A stretch of DNA of 64,000 nt. Origin: TMP-86 sp039807285. GTDB lineage: Bacteria; Pseudomonadota; Gammaproteobacteria; Steroidobacterales; Steroidobacteraceae. This document shows, piece by piece, positions 18,679 through 27,547 of this stretch; positions within the stretch are counted from its first letter, which is position 1; every line of letters begins with the position of its first letter. The stretch covers positions 73,279-137,278 of the forward strand of contig JBGAGK010000012.1 of NCBI GenBank assembly GCA_044226785.1. Reading direction: 5' to 3'. A program made the position numbers and the translations under genes. The notes under the pieces were generated by a model, which had not been told where the DNA came from, did no database searches, and saw nothing but the letters and a program-made list of their open reading frames with translations.

Positions 18679-19698
18679 TCACCCCCCACCCCAGACTTCA
18701 CGCCCGCAGGAGATGCGGCCGTCCCTGTACTCTGCACGCTGTGCCCGGTCACCCAGAAGCAGGATGGGTCCGTCCAGATCCACCACCTGGCACAGTTGCC
18801 CGACCACGAATGCCGGCGCCATGGCCAGCGAGGTTCCGACCATGTTGCCGACCATGACCGAGTACCCCATTGACGGGGCCTGCCGCGCCATGGCCAGCGC
18901 TTCGGTCAGGCCGCCGCACTTGTCGAGCTTGATGTTGACGACATCGAACCGGCCGCGCAGCCGGTGCATGTCAGCCAGATTCTGGATGCTCTCGTCGGCG
19001 GCGATGGGAATCGGACATTCCAGTTCGGCCAGGGGCGGTTCATCGCCGACCTTGAACGGCTGTTCGATCAGCGACACCCGCTCCTTCATGAGAGTGGGGA
19101 GAAGTGCCTGGAAATGCGATCGCGAACAACCCTGGTTGGCATCGACACCCAGCCATACATCCGGCCGTTGGGCGCGCACGGCCCGGACCCGCTCCAAATC
19201 CGCCGCCTCGCCCAGGAGCTTGAGCTTGATGGCGCGGGCCGCGCTGAAGCCTCGTGCACGGTCCGCCATGCTCTGCGGATCCGAGGCACCGATGGTGTAG
19301 GTGGTCAGCAGGGGGTGCGGCGCCGAAAGACCGGCGAGCTGCCACACGGCGGATCCGCTGCGCCGGGACAGCAGGTCCCACAGTGCGCAATCCAGCGCGT
19401 TGCGGGCGCCGCCGGGCGGCAGAAGCGATTGCAATCGTTCCAGATCGAGCCCGGCTTCCACCTGGCTGCGAACCTGCTCCAGCTGCCGGATGACCGAATG
19501 CAGGGATCCGTCAGGAAGATAATCCACCCCTGCAGCTTCGCCATAGCCCACATTGCCATCTCCATCCTCGAGGCGTACAAGGACGACTTCGAGCTCCTCC
19601 ATGATGCAGCCGGTGATCTTGAAGGGTTCCCGCAGCCGCCATTGCTCGCGTTCGACGGTCATGGACAGCGGGAAAATGGCGGATTTCAGGTTCTGCAT
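18679..19698 (-). CDS. Enolase-superfamily dipeptide (L-Ala-D/L-Glu) epimerase-like enzyme
   Basis: Member of the muconate-lactonising/mandelate racemase subgroup, most like L-Ala-D/L-Glu epimerases that recycle murein dipeptides. The 339 residues show the KxK acid/base motif in AIKLKLLGE, metal ligands in VDANQG, EQPF and ADES, and the second catalytic Lys in VNIKLDKCGG. The ATG at 19698 has a GAGGAAG ribosome site nine bases upstream and is preferred over the in-frame ATG at 19740. It is convergent with the subtilase and divergent from the DUF4136 lipoprotein. The exact substrate is inferred from family resemblance only. Confidence 0.82.
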   Translation of the reverse strand: MQNLKSAIFPLSMTVEREQWRLREPFKITGCIMEELEVVLVRLEDGDGNVGYGEAAGVDYLPDGSLHSVIRQLEQVRSQVEAGLDLERLQSLLPPGGARNALDCALWDLLSRRSGSAVWQLAGLSAPHPLLTTYTIGASDPQSMADRARGFSAARAIKLKLLGEAADLERVRAVRAQRPDVWLGVDANQGCSRSHFQALLPTLMKERVSLIEQPFKVGDEPPLAELECPIPIAADESIQNLADMHRLRGRFDVVNIKLDKCGGLTEALAMARQAPSMGYSVMVGNMVGTSLAMAPAFVVGQLCQVVDLDGPILLLGDRAQRAEYRDGRISCGREVWGGG

Positions 19699-19841
19699 GC
19701 GCAAGTCTTCCTCGAATGGGTGCGCTGCATGATACTGCAACGTATACAGGGCCGATGCCGACAGAGGTTGACCCTTCTTTGCGGAACCCTTCGAGGCACC
19801 GGACAGTCAAACTTGCCAGGACAGCAAGGTGGTGGATTCAC

Positions 19842-20459
19842 ATGACAAAGCGCAGATTCCGGCAGATGGCTCTCGGGACCACAGTGCTGCTGACGTTGGC
19901 GATGACAGCCTGTCAGACCCTGCCAAGGATCAGGACCGAACTGGCGCCGGGGGCGGATCTGTCCCGGTACAGAACCTACGATTATTATGACAAGCCCAGC
20001 ACGGACCGGCGCGGCTACATGACCATCACCACTCGCAATATCGAGGATGCCGTGGACCGTGAGATGCGGCAACGCGGCTACGTGCGCAGCTCCAGCAGTC
20101 CGGACCTCAAGATCAACTTCCACATCGCCAACCGTGACAAGGTGCAAAGCAGGCCTGGCGCGGCCATGGGTGTGGGCTACGGTTGGGGCGGCTGGGGCTG
20201 GCGCTCTTACTACGGGTACGACTTCATGTACGGAGCGCGCGACGTCGAGACCGTGACCGAAGGCATGTTGACCATCGACGTCGTCGATCGCGCCCGCAAT
20301 GCCATGGTGTGGACCGGGTCGGCTTCGCGCACGCTGGATTCGAAGGTGCTCGATCAGCCGCGTCAGGCCATCGATCAGGCGGTCAAGCTCATCTTCGACA
20401 AGTTCCCGGTGACTTCTGTGAACGGCGCAGCACCACCCGCGGCACCCGCGGCGATGTGA
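19842..20459 (+). CDS. DUF4136 domain lipoprotein
   Basis: Envelope lipoprotein of unknown role, 205 residues. ATG 19842 gives MTKRRFRQMALGTTVLLTLA and then the lipobox MTAC with Cys24. The mature part has the DUF4136 pattern: LSRYRTYDYYDKPS, IEDAVDREMRQRGYVRSSSS, PDLKINFHIANRDKV, an aromatic Gly/Trp stretch (VGYGWGGWGWRSYYGYDF), then GMLTIDVVDRARNAMVWTGS and QAVKLIFDKFP. The upstream in-frame extension lacks a signal sequence. The next gene starts 25 bp downstream on the same strand. Confidence 0.85.
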   Translation: MTKRRFRQMALGTTVLLTLAMTACQTLPRIRTELAPGADLSRYRTYDYYDKPSTDRRGYMTITTRNIEDAVDREMRQRGYVRSSSSPDLKINFHIANRDKVQSRPGAAMGVGYGWGGWGWRSYYGYDFMYGARDVETVTEGMLTIDVVDRARNAMVWTGSASRTLDSKVLDQPRQAIDQAVKLIFDKFPVTSVNGAAPPAAPAAM

Positions 20460-20484
20460 TCCGTCACGGAACCACCCGCCGGGC

Positions 20485-21105
20485 GTGAGTGCAGCGCAGG
20501 ATCCCGACTGGCAGGCATCACCAGCCGCGCGTCCTTTGCGTCAATGGAGCCCGGAACAGCTCAAGGAGGGGCTGAAGTGCGCACTGCAAGCCGCCGATGG
20601 CCTGCGGGGCGCGCATTGTGTGCATGAAACCTGGATGCGTGGTGACCTGGCGGCGGGAGTGGAACGAGCGCTGCGCGGCCTGTGGGACGCCGCGGCGGCC
20701 ACGGTTCCTGACTGGTTGCCGATGAACTACGTCGAGTGGCTCCCCTTGTGCTACGAGGTCTGCTCGCGATTCCAGGCGAGGCGGCGCGGCAGCAGCCATC
20801 TGTACCTGGCGCTGCTCGACTACCGCGACAAGCCACCGGCCAGCACCGCCGATGTGTCCAGCAGCGCGCATGGCAGCGGGTTCGGTGTATACGTGGGCAT
20901 GAGCCGCTATCCCGGTGTGCAACGCTTCGACCAGCACAAGGCCGGCATCCGCAGCGCCGGTGCTGTCAGGCGGCGCGGGCTGGAAGTCCTCGAAGGTCCG
21001 GTGCACCACTTGCAATACATCGCGCGCGCCGAAGCGGCGGATATCGAGATCCGGCTCGGCGAGGCACTGACCGCCGCCGGCCTGTTCGTGAAGGGGGGAC
21101 ATTGA
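20485..21105 (+). CDS. GIY-YIG-like domain protein (tentative)
   Basis: 206 residues with no signal peptide. The C-terminal half resembles a GIY-YIG nuclease core: a first strand LYLALLDYR, then GFGVYVGMSRYPGVQRFDQH (YVG replacing YIG, with following Arg and His), and a late acidic residue in EIRLGEALTAAG. It ends in VKGGH. The N-terminal half is helical and unrecognised (WSPEQLKEGLKCALQAADGL onward). The start is GTG at 20485. It follows the DUF4136 lipoprotein and is convergent with fbp. The domain assignment rests on a few motif residues and could be wrong; otherwise it is a conserved hypothetical. Confidence 0.55.
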   Translation: MSAAQDPDWQASPAARPLRQWSPEQLKEGLKCALQAADGLRGAHCVHETWMRGDLAAGVERALRGLWDAAAATVPDWLPMNYVEWLPLCYEVCSRFQARRRGSSHLYLALLDYRDKPPASTADVSSSAHGSGFGVYVGMSRYPGVQRFDQHKAGIRSAGAVRRRGLEVLEGPVHHLQYIARAEAADIEIRLGEALTAAGLFVKGGH

Positions 21106-21144
21106 GGCCGATGTCTGCCGGCTCAACCTGCATGCGTGAGCCGA

Positions 21145-22137
21145 TTACGACAGGTGTCGGGCCACCTGGTCCACTTCGTTGGCGCTTCCCAGAATCACCG
21201 TGGTGCGCTGGTGGATGTCGGTGGGGACCACGTCCAGCACGCGCTGCTCCGGCGCGCACAGCGCCTTGCCGCCAGCCTGCTCGATGATCATGGCCATTGG
21301 ATTGGCCTCGTACATCAGGCGCAACTTGCCGTTGGGTGCCTTCTTCGTCGGCGGGTACATGAACACGCCACCCTTCAACAGGATGCGGTGCACGTCAGCT
21401 ACCATCGCTCCCACGTAACGGCTCGAATAGTCATGACTCTGAGCCCAGTCCAGGTAGCGCTGGAAGCCTTCGGGAAAACTCTTGCGATTGCCTTCGTTGA
21501 CCGCATAGGACTTGCAGGAAGCGGGTACCTTCAGTCCGCGCTCCACGCGCATGAAGGCGCCGATTCCGGGGTCCAGGACGAACATGTCCACGCCGTGACC
21601 CAGAGTGAGGACGAAAACCGTGGACGAGCCGTACAGCACATAACCGGCCGCAACCTGTCGGGTTCCCGGTTGCAGGAGCGACGCGGCCTCGTTTTCGCTG
21701 CGGCGATCATGGCGCAGGATGCTGAAGATGGTGCCCACCCCGCCGCACACGTCGAGATTGGATGAACCATCGAGCGGATCGAACAGGACGCAGTAACGGC
21801 GCTCGCCGCTCCGGTGAGTGCGCAGGATGACAGGCTCCTCGTTTTCCTCCGAGGCGACGATGGCCACACCTTCTCGACCTCCGAGCGTGCGCAGCAGCAC
21901 TTCATTGGCGATGACGTCGAGCTTCTGCTGCACTTCGCCCTGGATGTTCTCGCTGCCAATGCTCCCGAGCACGTTTTCGAGCCTCGCCCGGCGCACCTTG
22001 TCTGCGATGACCTTGGTGGAGATCGACAGTGCCGACAGCACCCATGACAGGGTGCCGGAGGCTTCCGGAAACTTGTCCTGCTGCTCGAGGATGTGCGATT
22101 GCAGGGTGACGATGGACGGGGTGGCCGGTGCGTTCAT
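21145..22137 (-). CDS. fbp: Fructose-1,6-bisphosphatase, class I
   Basis: Gluconeogenic enzyme hydrolysing fructose-1,6-bisphosphate, 330 residues. The metal/substrate motif is FDPLDGSSNLDVCGGVGTIF. Other class I blocks include ASEENEEPV, YGSSTVFVLTLG, KSYAVNEGN, SRYVGAMVADVHRILLKGG and KLRLMYEANPMAMIIEQAGG. The ATG at 22137 shares a base with the TGA stop of moeB (TGATG), so translation is coupled. An upstream in-frame extension would run into moeB and is not needed. Confidence 0.95.
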   Translation of the reverse strand: MNAPATPSIVTLQSHILEQQDKFPEASGTLSWVLSALSISTKVIADKVRRARLENVLGSIGSENIQGEVQQKLDVIANEVLLRTLGGREGVAIVASEENEEPVILRTHRSGERRYCVLFDPLDGSSNLDVCGGVGTIFSILRHDRRSENEAASLLQPGTRQVAAGYVLYGSSTVFVLTLGHGVDMFVLDPGIGAFMRVERGLKVPASCKSYAVNEGNRKSFPEGFQRYLDWAQSHDYSSRYVGAMVADVHRILLKGGVFMYPPTKKAPNGKLRLMYEANPMAMIIEQAGGKALCAPEQRVLDVVPTDIHQRTTVILGSANEVDQVARHLS

Positions 22138-23285
22138 CAGATGACCTTCAGTGTGTTGTCGATATCCCTGGCCCATGCGAGCAGGCCGCCTTCAAGATTT
22201 GCAAATCCGGGCAGTCCCCGATGAGCAGCGATGGCACAGGCCGTCAGGCTCCGTACCCCGCTTCGGCAGACGAAGACCGGACAGGCATCGGCCGGCACTT
22301 CCTGCCAGCGCGCCTCCAGGGCGCCGAGGGGAATGTTGCAGGTGCCGGCCATATGGCCTGCTGCGAATTCATGCGGTTCACGCACGTCGATCAGGGTCAG
22401 GGCACCGGAATTTCCATCGCGCAGCATGCGTGCCAGGTCGCTCGCGCTCAGCCGGCGCAAGCCGGGCGGATCACCCGTGGCGTCATTGGGTCGAAGCCGG
22501 AATGCGGGCTTTTGGGGTGCCAGGATGGTGGGCCGTTCGCCACATACCGCGCAGTCCGCGCGCCGGCGCGCAGTGAATTCCTGAAAGGACATCGCCAGGG
22601 CATCGTAGGTCAGGAAGCGTCCCGCCGGCGATCGGCCCAGTCCCAGGATCAGCTTGATCGTTTCGGTCGCCTGCAGGGAGCCCATCACCGCGGGGAGTAC
22701 GCCGAGAACCCCGGCTTCGGCGCAGTTGGGCACCAGATCATCCTCTGCCTGCGGGAAGACGCAGCGGTAGCAGGGGCCCGCGCCCGGCACGTACACCATG
22801 CACTGGCCTTCGAAGCGGTGGATGGCCGCCGACACCCAGGGGCGCCCGGCGATGACGCAGGCATCGTTGGTAAGGTATCGGGTTGCCAGCCGGTCACTGC
22901 CGTCGAGTACGATGTCGACGTCGCGGAGCAGTTCCATGACGTTGTCGGCGTTCACCTGAAAGGCCAGGGCCCTGGCATCGACTTCCGGATTCAGGTCTCG
23001 GAGCCTTGTGGCCGCGACTTCAGCCTTGAGCTCGCCCAGATCCCGCGTGCCGAACAGGATCTGCCGATGCAGATTCGACAGTTCTACGCGGTCGCCATCG
23101 GCAATATGGATCCCGCCCACACCTGCCGCTGCCAGGTACAGGGCGGCCGGGCAGCCCAGACCTCCCGCGCCGACGACGAGTACGCGCGCGGCCTTGAGCC
23201 TGCGCTGGCCCTGCTCGCCGATCTCCGGCAGCAGGATGTGGCGAAGGTATCGCTCCCGCTCGGATGGGCTCAACGTTGCGAACAT
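22137..23285 (-). CDS. moeB: MoeB/ThiF-type adenylyltransferase with C-terminal rhodanese
   Basis: E1-like enzyme that adenylates the C-terminus of a small sulfur-carrier protein such as MoaD or ThiS. The 382 residues begin MFATLSPSERERYLRHILLP. The nucleotide loop is GAGGLGCPAALYLAAAGVG, with the downstream ELSNLHRQILF and LDGSDRLATRYLTNDAC motifs. Zinc cysteine pairs are CYRC and CAVC. The rhodanese domain at about 270-382 has its active Cys in VFVCRSGVRS, so it could also carry sulfur. The ATG at 23285 is preferred because the longer frame overlaps the ABC gene. It is coupled to fbp. Molybdopterin versus thiamine pathway is not settled by context. Confidence 0.88.
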   Translation of the reverse strand: MFATLSPSERERYLRHILLPEIGEQGQRRLKAARVLVVGAGGLGCPAALYLAAAGVGGIHIADGDRVELSNLHRQILFGTRDLGELKAEVAATRLRDLNPEVDARALAFQVNADNVMELLRDVDIVLDGSDRLATRYLTNDACVIAGRPWVSAAIHRFEGQCMVYVPGAGPCYRCVFPQAEDDLVPNCAEAGVLGVLPAVMGSLQATETIKLILGLGRSPAGRFLTYDALAMSFQEFTARRRADCAVCGERPTILAPQKPAFRLRPNDATGDPPGLRRLSASDLARMLRDGNSGALTLIDVREPHEFAAGHMAGTCNIPLGALEARWQEVPADACPVFVCRSGVRSLTACAIAAHRGLPGFANLEGGLLAWARDIDNTLKVI

Positions 23286-23295
23286 CGATCGTTCC

Positions 23296-25062
23296 TCAGG
23301 CGCCAAACTGCAAGGCGGCCAGTCTTGCATACAACGGGCTGGTCTCGAGGAGCGAAGCATGATTGCCCACCGCCTCGATGCGCCCATGATCCATCACCAC
23401 GATACGATCGGCTGACAGCACCGTGGCCAGTCGATGGGCGATGATCAGCGTGGTTCGCCCCTGCATCAGCACTTCCAGCGCCTCCTGTACCAGTCGCTCG
23501 GATTCGGCATCCAGGGAACTCGTGGCCTCATCGAGCAGCAGGATGGGCGGGTCCTTGAGGATGGCACGGGCGATTGCGATGCGCTGACGCTGTCCCCCCG
23601 ACAGACGCGCACCACGCTCTCCCACGAAGGTATCGTACCCCTGCGGCAAGCGGCGCAGGAATTCATCGGCCGCTGCGGCGCGCGCCGCCTGCTCGATCTG
23701 CGCGTCGCTGGCTTCGGGCCGGCCGAAGCGGATGTTGTCGCGCGCACTGGTGCCGAACAGCACCGTGTCCTGCGGTACCAGCGCAATCTGCCGGCGAATG
23801 GCCTGCGGATCACAGCGCGCAAGGTCGGCACCATCGAGCGCGATGACACCCTGTTGCGGATCGAAGAATCGCAGCAACAGCGCGAAAGCCGTGCTTTTGC
23901 CTGCACCGGAAGGACCAACCAGTGCGACCGTCTCACCCGGCTCGATCCGCAGCGAATAATCCGCCAGCGCCGCGGTTTCGGGCCGGGAGGGGTAACGGAA
24001 AGTGACCGACTGGAATTCCACGCGTCCCGTGAGGCGTGGTGGCAGCGCAAGAGGCTGTGCCGGCGCACGCAGCACGGGTTCGGCCGCCAGGAGTTCGGCC
24101 AGACGTTCCATGGCGCCCGCCGCCCGCTGCACCTCTCCCCACATCTCGGTCAGGGAACCGGCCGACATCCCGACGATGCCCGCATACAGCAGGAACTGGC
24201 CGAGCTGTCCGCCCGTCATGGTCCCGGCCAGCACCGCGCGGGCGCCCACCCAGAGCACGAAGGTGATGCCACCGAAGACGAGCACCACCCCGGCGGCCGT
24301 GAGCCACGCCCGCATGCGGGTGCGGCGGACAGCGGCCTCGAAACTGGCCTCCACCGCCTGCGAATATCGCCGGCTCTGCAGATCCTCGAGCGTGAATGCC
24401 TGGACGGTCTGGATGGCGTTCAGGGTCTCATCGGCCAGGCCGCTGGTATCCGCGATGCGATCCTGGGATTCGCGTGACAACCGGCGCACCCGGCGCGCCA
24501 CCAGGATCAGCGGCACCAGCACCAGCGGCATGCCCAGCAGAATCAGCCCCAGAAGTCGTGCGCTCGTCAGGCCCAGCATGACCAGCGCACCGCCCAGGTT
24601 GATGGTCGAGCGCAGGGTGATGGACAGGTTGACACCCGCAATGGCCTGCACCAGCGTAGTGTCGGTAGTCAGGCGCGAGAGGATCTCGCCGGTGCGTGTG
24701 ACCTCGAAGAACGTGGGGTCGAGGTGGATGACGCGTCGATAGACCGCACTGCGCATATCCGCCACCACGCGCTCGCCCAGCCAGGTGACGAGATAGTATC
24801 GCAAGGCCGCGAACACCCCGTACACCACCGCGGCGGCGAGAAAGCCGACGAAATACCGATTGATGGTCGAGGCATCCCGGGCTGCAATACCATGGTCGAT
24901 CAACTGGCGAAAGGCCATGGGCAGGGCCAGCATCGCGCCGGATGCGAGCAGCAGCGCCATCAGCGCCGTGATCAGGGTGGCGCGATAGGGCGTCAGGAAG
25001 GGCCACAAGGCGCGCAGCGGACTCAACGAGCGTGCGCGTGGTCGATCGGAGGTGTCGGACAT
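23296..25062 (-). CDS. ABC exporter, fused membrane and ATP-binding domains (MsbA-like)
   Basis: Half-transporter of 588 residues. Six helices span about 25-310 (TLITALMALLLASGAMLALP, YFVGFLAAAVVYGVFAAL, GLILLGMPLVLVPLILVA and others). The nucleotide-binding domain follows from about 345: Walker A in LVGPSGAGKSTAF (near 379), Q-loop VPQDTVLFG, signature LSGGQRQRIAIARAIL (near 487), Walker B ILLLDEATSSLDAES and switch His in IIAHRLATV. This is the lipid/drug exporter type. The moeB start lies 10 bp downstream, so moeB and fbp may be read from its promoter. The substrate is unknown. Confidence 0.9.
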   Translation of the reverse strand: MSDTSDRPRARSLSPLRALWPFLTPYRATLITALMALLLASGAMLALPMAFRQLIDHGIAARDASTINRYFVGFLAAAVVYGVFAALRYYLVTWLGERVVADMRSAVYRRVIHLDPTFFEVTRTGEILSRLTTDTTLVQAIAGVNLSITLRSTINLGGALVMLGLTSARLLGLILLGMPLVLVPLILVARRVRRLSRESQDRIADTSGLADETLNAIQTVQAFTLEDLQSRRYSQAVEASFEAAVRRTRMRAWLTAAGVVLVFGGITFVLWVGARAVLAGTMTGGQLGQFLLYAGIVGMSAGSLTEMWGEVQRAAGAMERLAELLAAEPVLRAPAQPLALPPRLTGRVEFQSVTFRYPSRPETAALADYSLRIEPGETVALVGPSGAGKSTAFALLLRFFDPQQGVIALDGADLARCDPQAIRRQIALVPQDTVLFGTSARDNIRFGRPEASDAQIEQAARAAAADEFLRRLPQGYDTFVGERGARLSGGQRQRIAIARAILKDPPILLLDEATSSLDAESERLVQEALEVLMQGRTTLIIAHRLATVLSADRIVVMDHGRIEAVGNHASLLETSPLYARLAALQFGA

Positions 25063-25156
25063 GGCCGCATGATCGCATGGCGCACCGGCCCATGGCGGGC
25101 CGGTACCGGCTTTTGCGGTATCATGCCGGCTTCGCGAAATTCACGCAGGATTCCCG

Positions 25157-26917
25157 ATGAAATCAGTATCCAGGCTTTTGATCCCGGGGTTGCTCGCCAG
25201 TGCGCTGCTGGCTGGATGCGGCCAGTCCGCCAAGGCACCAGCCCCTGCACCGACCACCCCGCCAGCCGCGGCTGCACAAGCCGCCTGGCCAGACATCGCC
25301 AACCGTTTCGTCGAGGACTACTTCAAGGCACAACCCTTTTTCGCGGTGCAGTCGGGCCGGCATGAATTCGATGGTCAGATGCCGGACCTGTCCGCCGCCG
25401 GCATCGCGCATGAAGTGGCCCGCCTGCAGGCGGCGCGCAAGGAACTGGCCGCTTTTGACCCGGCCGGCCTCACGCCCACCCAGCAACTGGAACGCGATGT
25501 GCTGCTCAATGTCTCCGATCGCGACCTGTTCTGGCTTGACCAGGCGAGATGGCCGTTCAGGAATCCCTCCTGGTATCTGGACAAGCTCGACCCCGATGTC
25601 TATCTCAGCCGGGACTATGCGCCGCTGGATCAACGCCTGAAGGGCTTCATCGGGTACTCACGCGCCGTGCCCGGCATCGTGGCGGCGATTCGTGCCAATC
25701 TGCAGACCCCGCTCCCCAGGACCTATGTCGAATATGGCATCAAGGCCTTTGGCGGCATGGCGGATTTCTACCAGCATGACATTCCGAAGATCTTCGCAAG
25801 CGTCAAGGATGCACAGCTGCAGAAGGACCTGAAGGCTGCCAACGCGGCCGCCATCACGGCCATGCAGGAGCTGACCCGCTGGATGAGCGCCCAGCGCAAG
25901 GGCGCCACCGAAGGGTTTGCCATCGGTCCGGATTTGTACGCCACCATGCTAGAGGCCACGGAGAGGATCAATATCCCGGTGGCGCAGATCGAAGCCGCGG
26001 GGCAGGCGGATCTGGAGCGCAACACCGACATGCTGCGCAAGGCCTGCGCGCAATATCTCCCCGGCGGTTCACTTGCGGCCTGCATGGCGAAGATGTCCGC
26101 CGACAAGCCCAGGGGTGGAGTCGTGGAGGCAGCCCGCGAGCAGCTCAAGACCCTGAAGAGCTTCATCGAGCAGCACCAGGTCGTATCCATTCCAAGCCAG
26201 GAGGAGGCGAAGGTGGCGCTGGCGCCGCCGTACAACTCGGCGAACTTCGCGTACATCAATATCCCCGGCCCCTACGATCACGGAGTTGCCTCCATCTACA
26301 ACATCGCCCCGCCCGACCCGACCTGGAGCAAGGCGGTGCAGCAGGACTACATTCCCGGGAAGGACACCCTGCTGATCACCTCGGTGCATGAAGTCTGGCC
26401 AGGCCATTTCCTGCAGGGCCTGCACGCCAATGCCAACCCGTCGAAAATCCTGTCGCTGTGGTGGAGCTACGCCTACGCGGAAGGCTGGGCACATTATTGC
26501 GAGGAAATGATGGTCGATGAGGGCCTGGGTGCCGGCGATCCGGAAGTGCGCATCGCGCAATTGCGGGATGCGCTTCTGCGCGATGTGCGGCTGATTTCTT
26601 CCATCGGCATGCACACCCACGGCATGAGCGTCGCGGATTCGGAAAAGATGTTCCGCGAGCGCGCCTTCCAGGATCTGGGCAATGCGCGCCAGCAGTCGGC
26701 CCGCGGAACCTATGATCCCGGCTACCTGTACTACACGCTGGGCAAGCTGATGATCAAGAAGCTCCGGACCGACTGGCTCGCCGCCCAGAATCCGCCGCAT
26801 GCCGGCGATGACATTCAGGCCTGGCGGGCATTCCACGACAAGTTCCTGTCCTACGGCGCTCCGGCAGTGCCGCAGGTCCGGCACGAGATGATGGGGGACT
26901 CGGGATCGCTCCTGTAA
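25157..26917 (+). CDS. DUF885 lipoprotein (putative zinc peptidase)
   Basis: 586 residues with lipobox LLAGC (Cys21) after MKSVSRLLIPGLLASA, so a lipid-anchored envelope protein. DUF885 features include QSGRHEFDGQMPDLS, SWYLDKLDPDVYLSRDYAPL, and the putative metal motif SVHEVWPGHFLQGLHA followed by WSYAYAEGWAHYCEEMMVDE. These resemble HExxxGH-type metallopeptidases, though activity is not established for most of the family. It is divergent from the ABC exporter and convergent with ccdB (11 bp between stop codons). Confidence 0.85.
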   Translation: MKSVSRLLIPGLLASALLAGCGQSAKAPAPAPTTPPAAAAQAAWPDIANRFVEDYFKAQPFFAVQSGRHEFDGQMPDLSAAGIAHEVARLQAARKELAAFDPAGLTPTQQLERDVLLNVSDRDLFWLDQARWPFRNPSWYLDKLDPDVYLSRDYAPLDQRLKGFIGYSRAVPGIVAAIRANLQTPLPRTYVEYGIKAFGGMADFYQHDIPKIFASVKDAQLQKDLKAANAAAITAMQELTRWMSAQRKGATEGFAIGPDLYATMLEATERINIPVAQIEAAGQADLERNTDMLRKACAQYLPGGSLAACMAKMSADKPRGGVVEAAREQLKTLKSFIEQHQVVSIPSQEEAKVALAPPYNSANFAYINIPGPYDHGVASIYNIAPPDPTWSKAVQQDYIPGKDTLLITSVHEVWPGHFLQGLHANANPSKILSLWWSYAYAEGWAHYCEEMMVDEGLGAGDPEVRIAQLRDALLRDVRLISSIGMHTHGMSVADSEKMFRERAFQDLGNARQQSARGTYDPGYLYYTLGKLMIKKLRTDWLAAQNPPHAGDDIQAWRAFHDKFLSYGAPAVPQVRHEMMGDSGSLL

Positions 26918-26928
26918 GCGAGGCTCGT

Positions 26929-27243
26929 TCAAACCCCGAAAAAAAGGAAATCGACGGCGGCGAGAATGGCGGACCTGTCCTTTGACAGGTTGCACACGGG
27001 TTCGCGCAAGTCACGGCGGGTCATGCTGGCCAGGGCGGGAATCAGGACGACATGCTCGACATCCTGAACCTTCACTCCCGGAGCCAGGTGACCCGGCATG
27101 ATGCCAAGGCGGGAACGTTCCACCAGCGGTGCAACGACATGCTCGCTCGTTCCTGCGGCAATGTCTGACTCCATGATCAACAGGAACGGATAGGCGGCCC
27201 GTGCGCGCGCGATGGGGTTGACGTACACGTCAAACTGGCTCAT
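26929..27243 (-). CDS. ccdB: CcdB-family toxin
   Basis: Toxin of a type II toxin-antitoxin pair; F-plasmid CcdB poisons DNA gyrase. The 104 residues open MSQFDVYVNPIARARAAYPF and contain LLIMESDIAAG and VAPLVER. They end LSKDRSAILAAVDFLFFGV, matching the CcdB pattern (QFDVY; D/SDI; final hydrophobic F/W-G-V/I, the part that contacts gyrase). Length is close to the 101 residues of E. coli CcdB. The ATG lies inside the end of ccdA (14-bp overlap), so translation is coupled. It is chromosomal, with no plasmid genes nearby. Confidence 0.88.
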   Translation of the reverse strand: MSQFDVYVNPIARARAAYPFLLIMESDIAAGTSEHVVAPLVERSRLGIMPGHLAPGVKVQDVEHVVLIPALASMTRRDLREPVCNLSKDRSAILAAVDFLFFGV

Positions 27244-27529
27244 CGGGCTTCTCGTAATGTGCCCGTACGAAATCCGCAAACGACCCGGCATTCCGGGTGT
27301 ACTCATCGATGGCTTTCCGGTCCTGCTCCAGTTCCCGGCGCAGCAGCGTAGTGCGATGTGCCGCATAAGCTTCGGCAAGAGATTGCTCGGCCACGCGCGA
27401 CACATTGATGCCGGCCTGCCGCGCCTTGGCGTACAGATCCGAATTCAGCGTCAGGCTGACCGTGGACCGTCGGGCACCGGGATTGAACAGAGGGTGCTTC
27501 ACACGTGTATTTATACACATGTAAGACAT
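27230..27529 (-). CDS. ccdA: CcdA-family antitoxin
   Basis: Antitoxin and presumed autorepressor partner of ccdB, up to 99 residues. The ribbon-helix-helix N-terminal domain is RRSTVSLTLNSDLYAKARQA and then GINVSRVAEQSLAEAY. The C-terminal toxin-binding tail includes DRKAIDEYTRNAGSFADFVR, matching the NGSFAD stretch of F-plasmid CcdA. ATG 27529 is given here. A promoter (TTTACA, 17 bp, TATAAA) and palindrome cover codons 1-9, however. If that promoter is the real one, translation more likely begins at GTG 27502 on an almost leaderless mRNA. The bufC stop lies 18 bp upstream. Confidence 0.85.
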   Translation of the reverse strand: MSYMCINTRVKHPLFNPGARRSTVSLTLNSDLYAKARQAGINVSRVAEQSLAEAYAAHRTTLLRRELEQDRKAIDEYTRNAGSFADFVRAHYEKPDEPV

Positions 27530-27538
27530 CGGTGTAAA
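27501..27538 (-). promoter_or_regulatory. ccdAB promoter with palindromic operator
   Basis: On the minus strand: -35 TTTACA (27538-27533), 17-bp spacer, -10 TATAAA (27515-27510). A near-perfect palindrome of ACATGTGTAT and ATACACGTGT, with a 2-bp centre, spans 27501-27522 over the -10. It is a natural binding site for the CcdA dimer or CcdAB complex. Confidence 0.65.
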
Positions 27539-27547
27539 TCACCTGCT

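Noticed and set aside
22128..23444. 438-residue ORF antisense to moeB
   Set aside because: Shadow of moeB; composition is Arg/Gly/Ala-rich with no motif.
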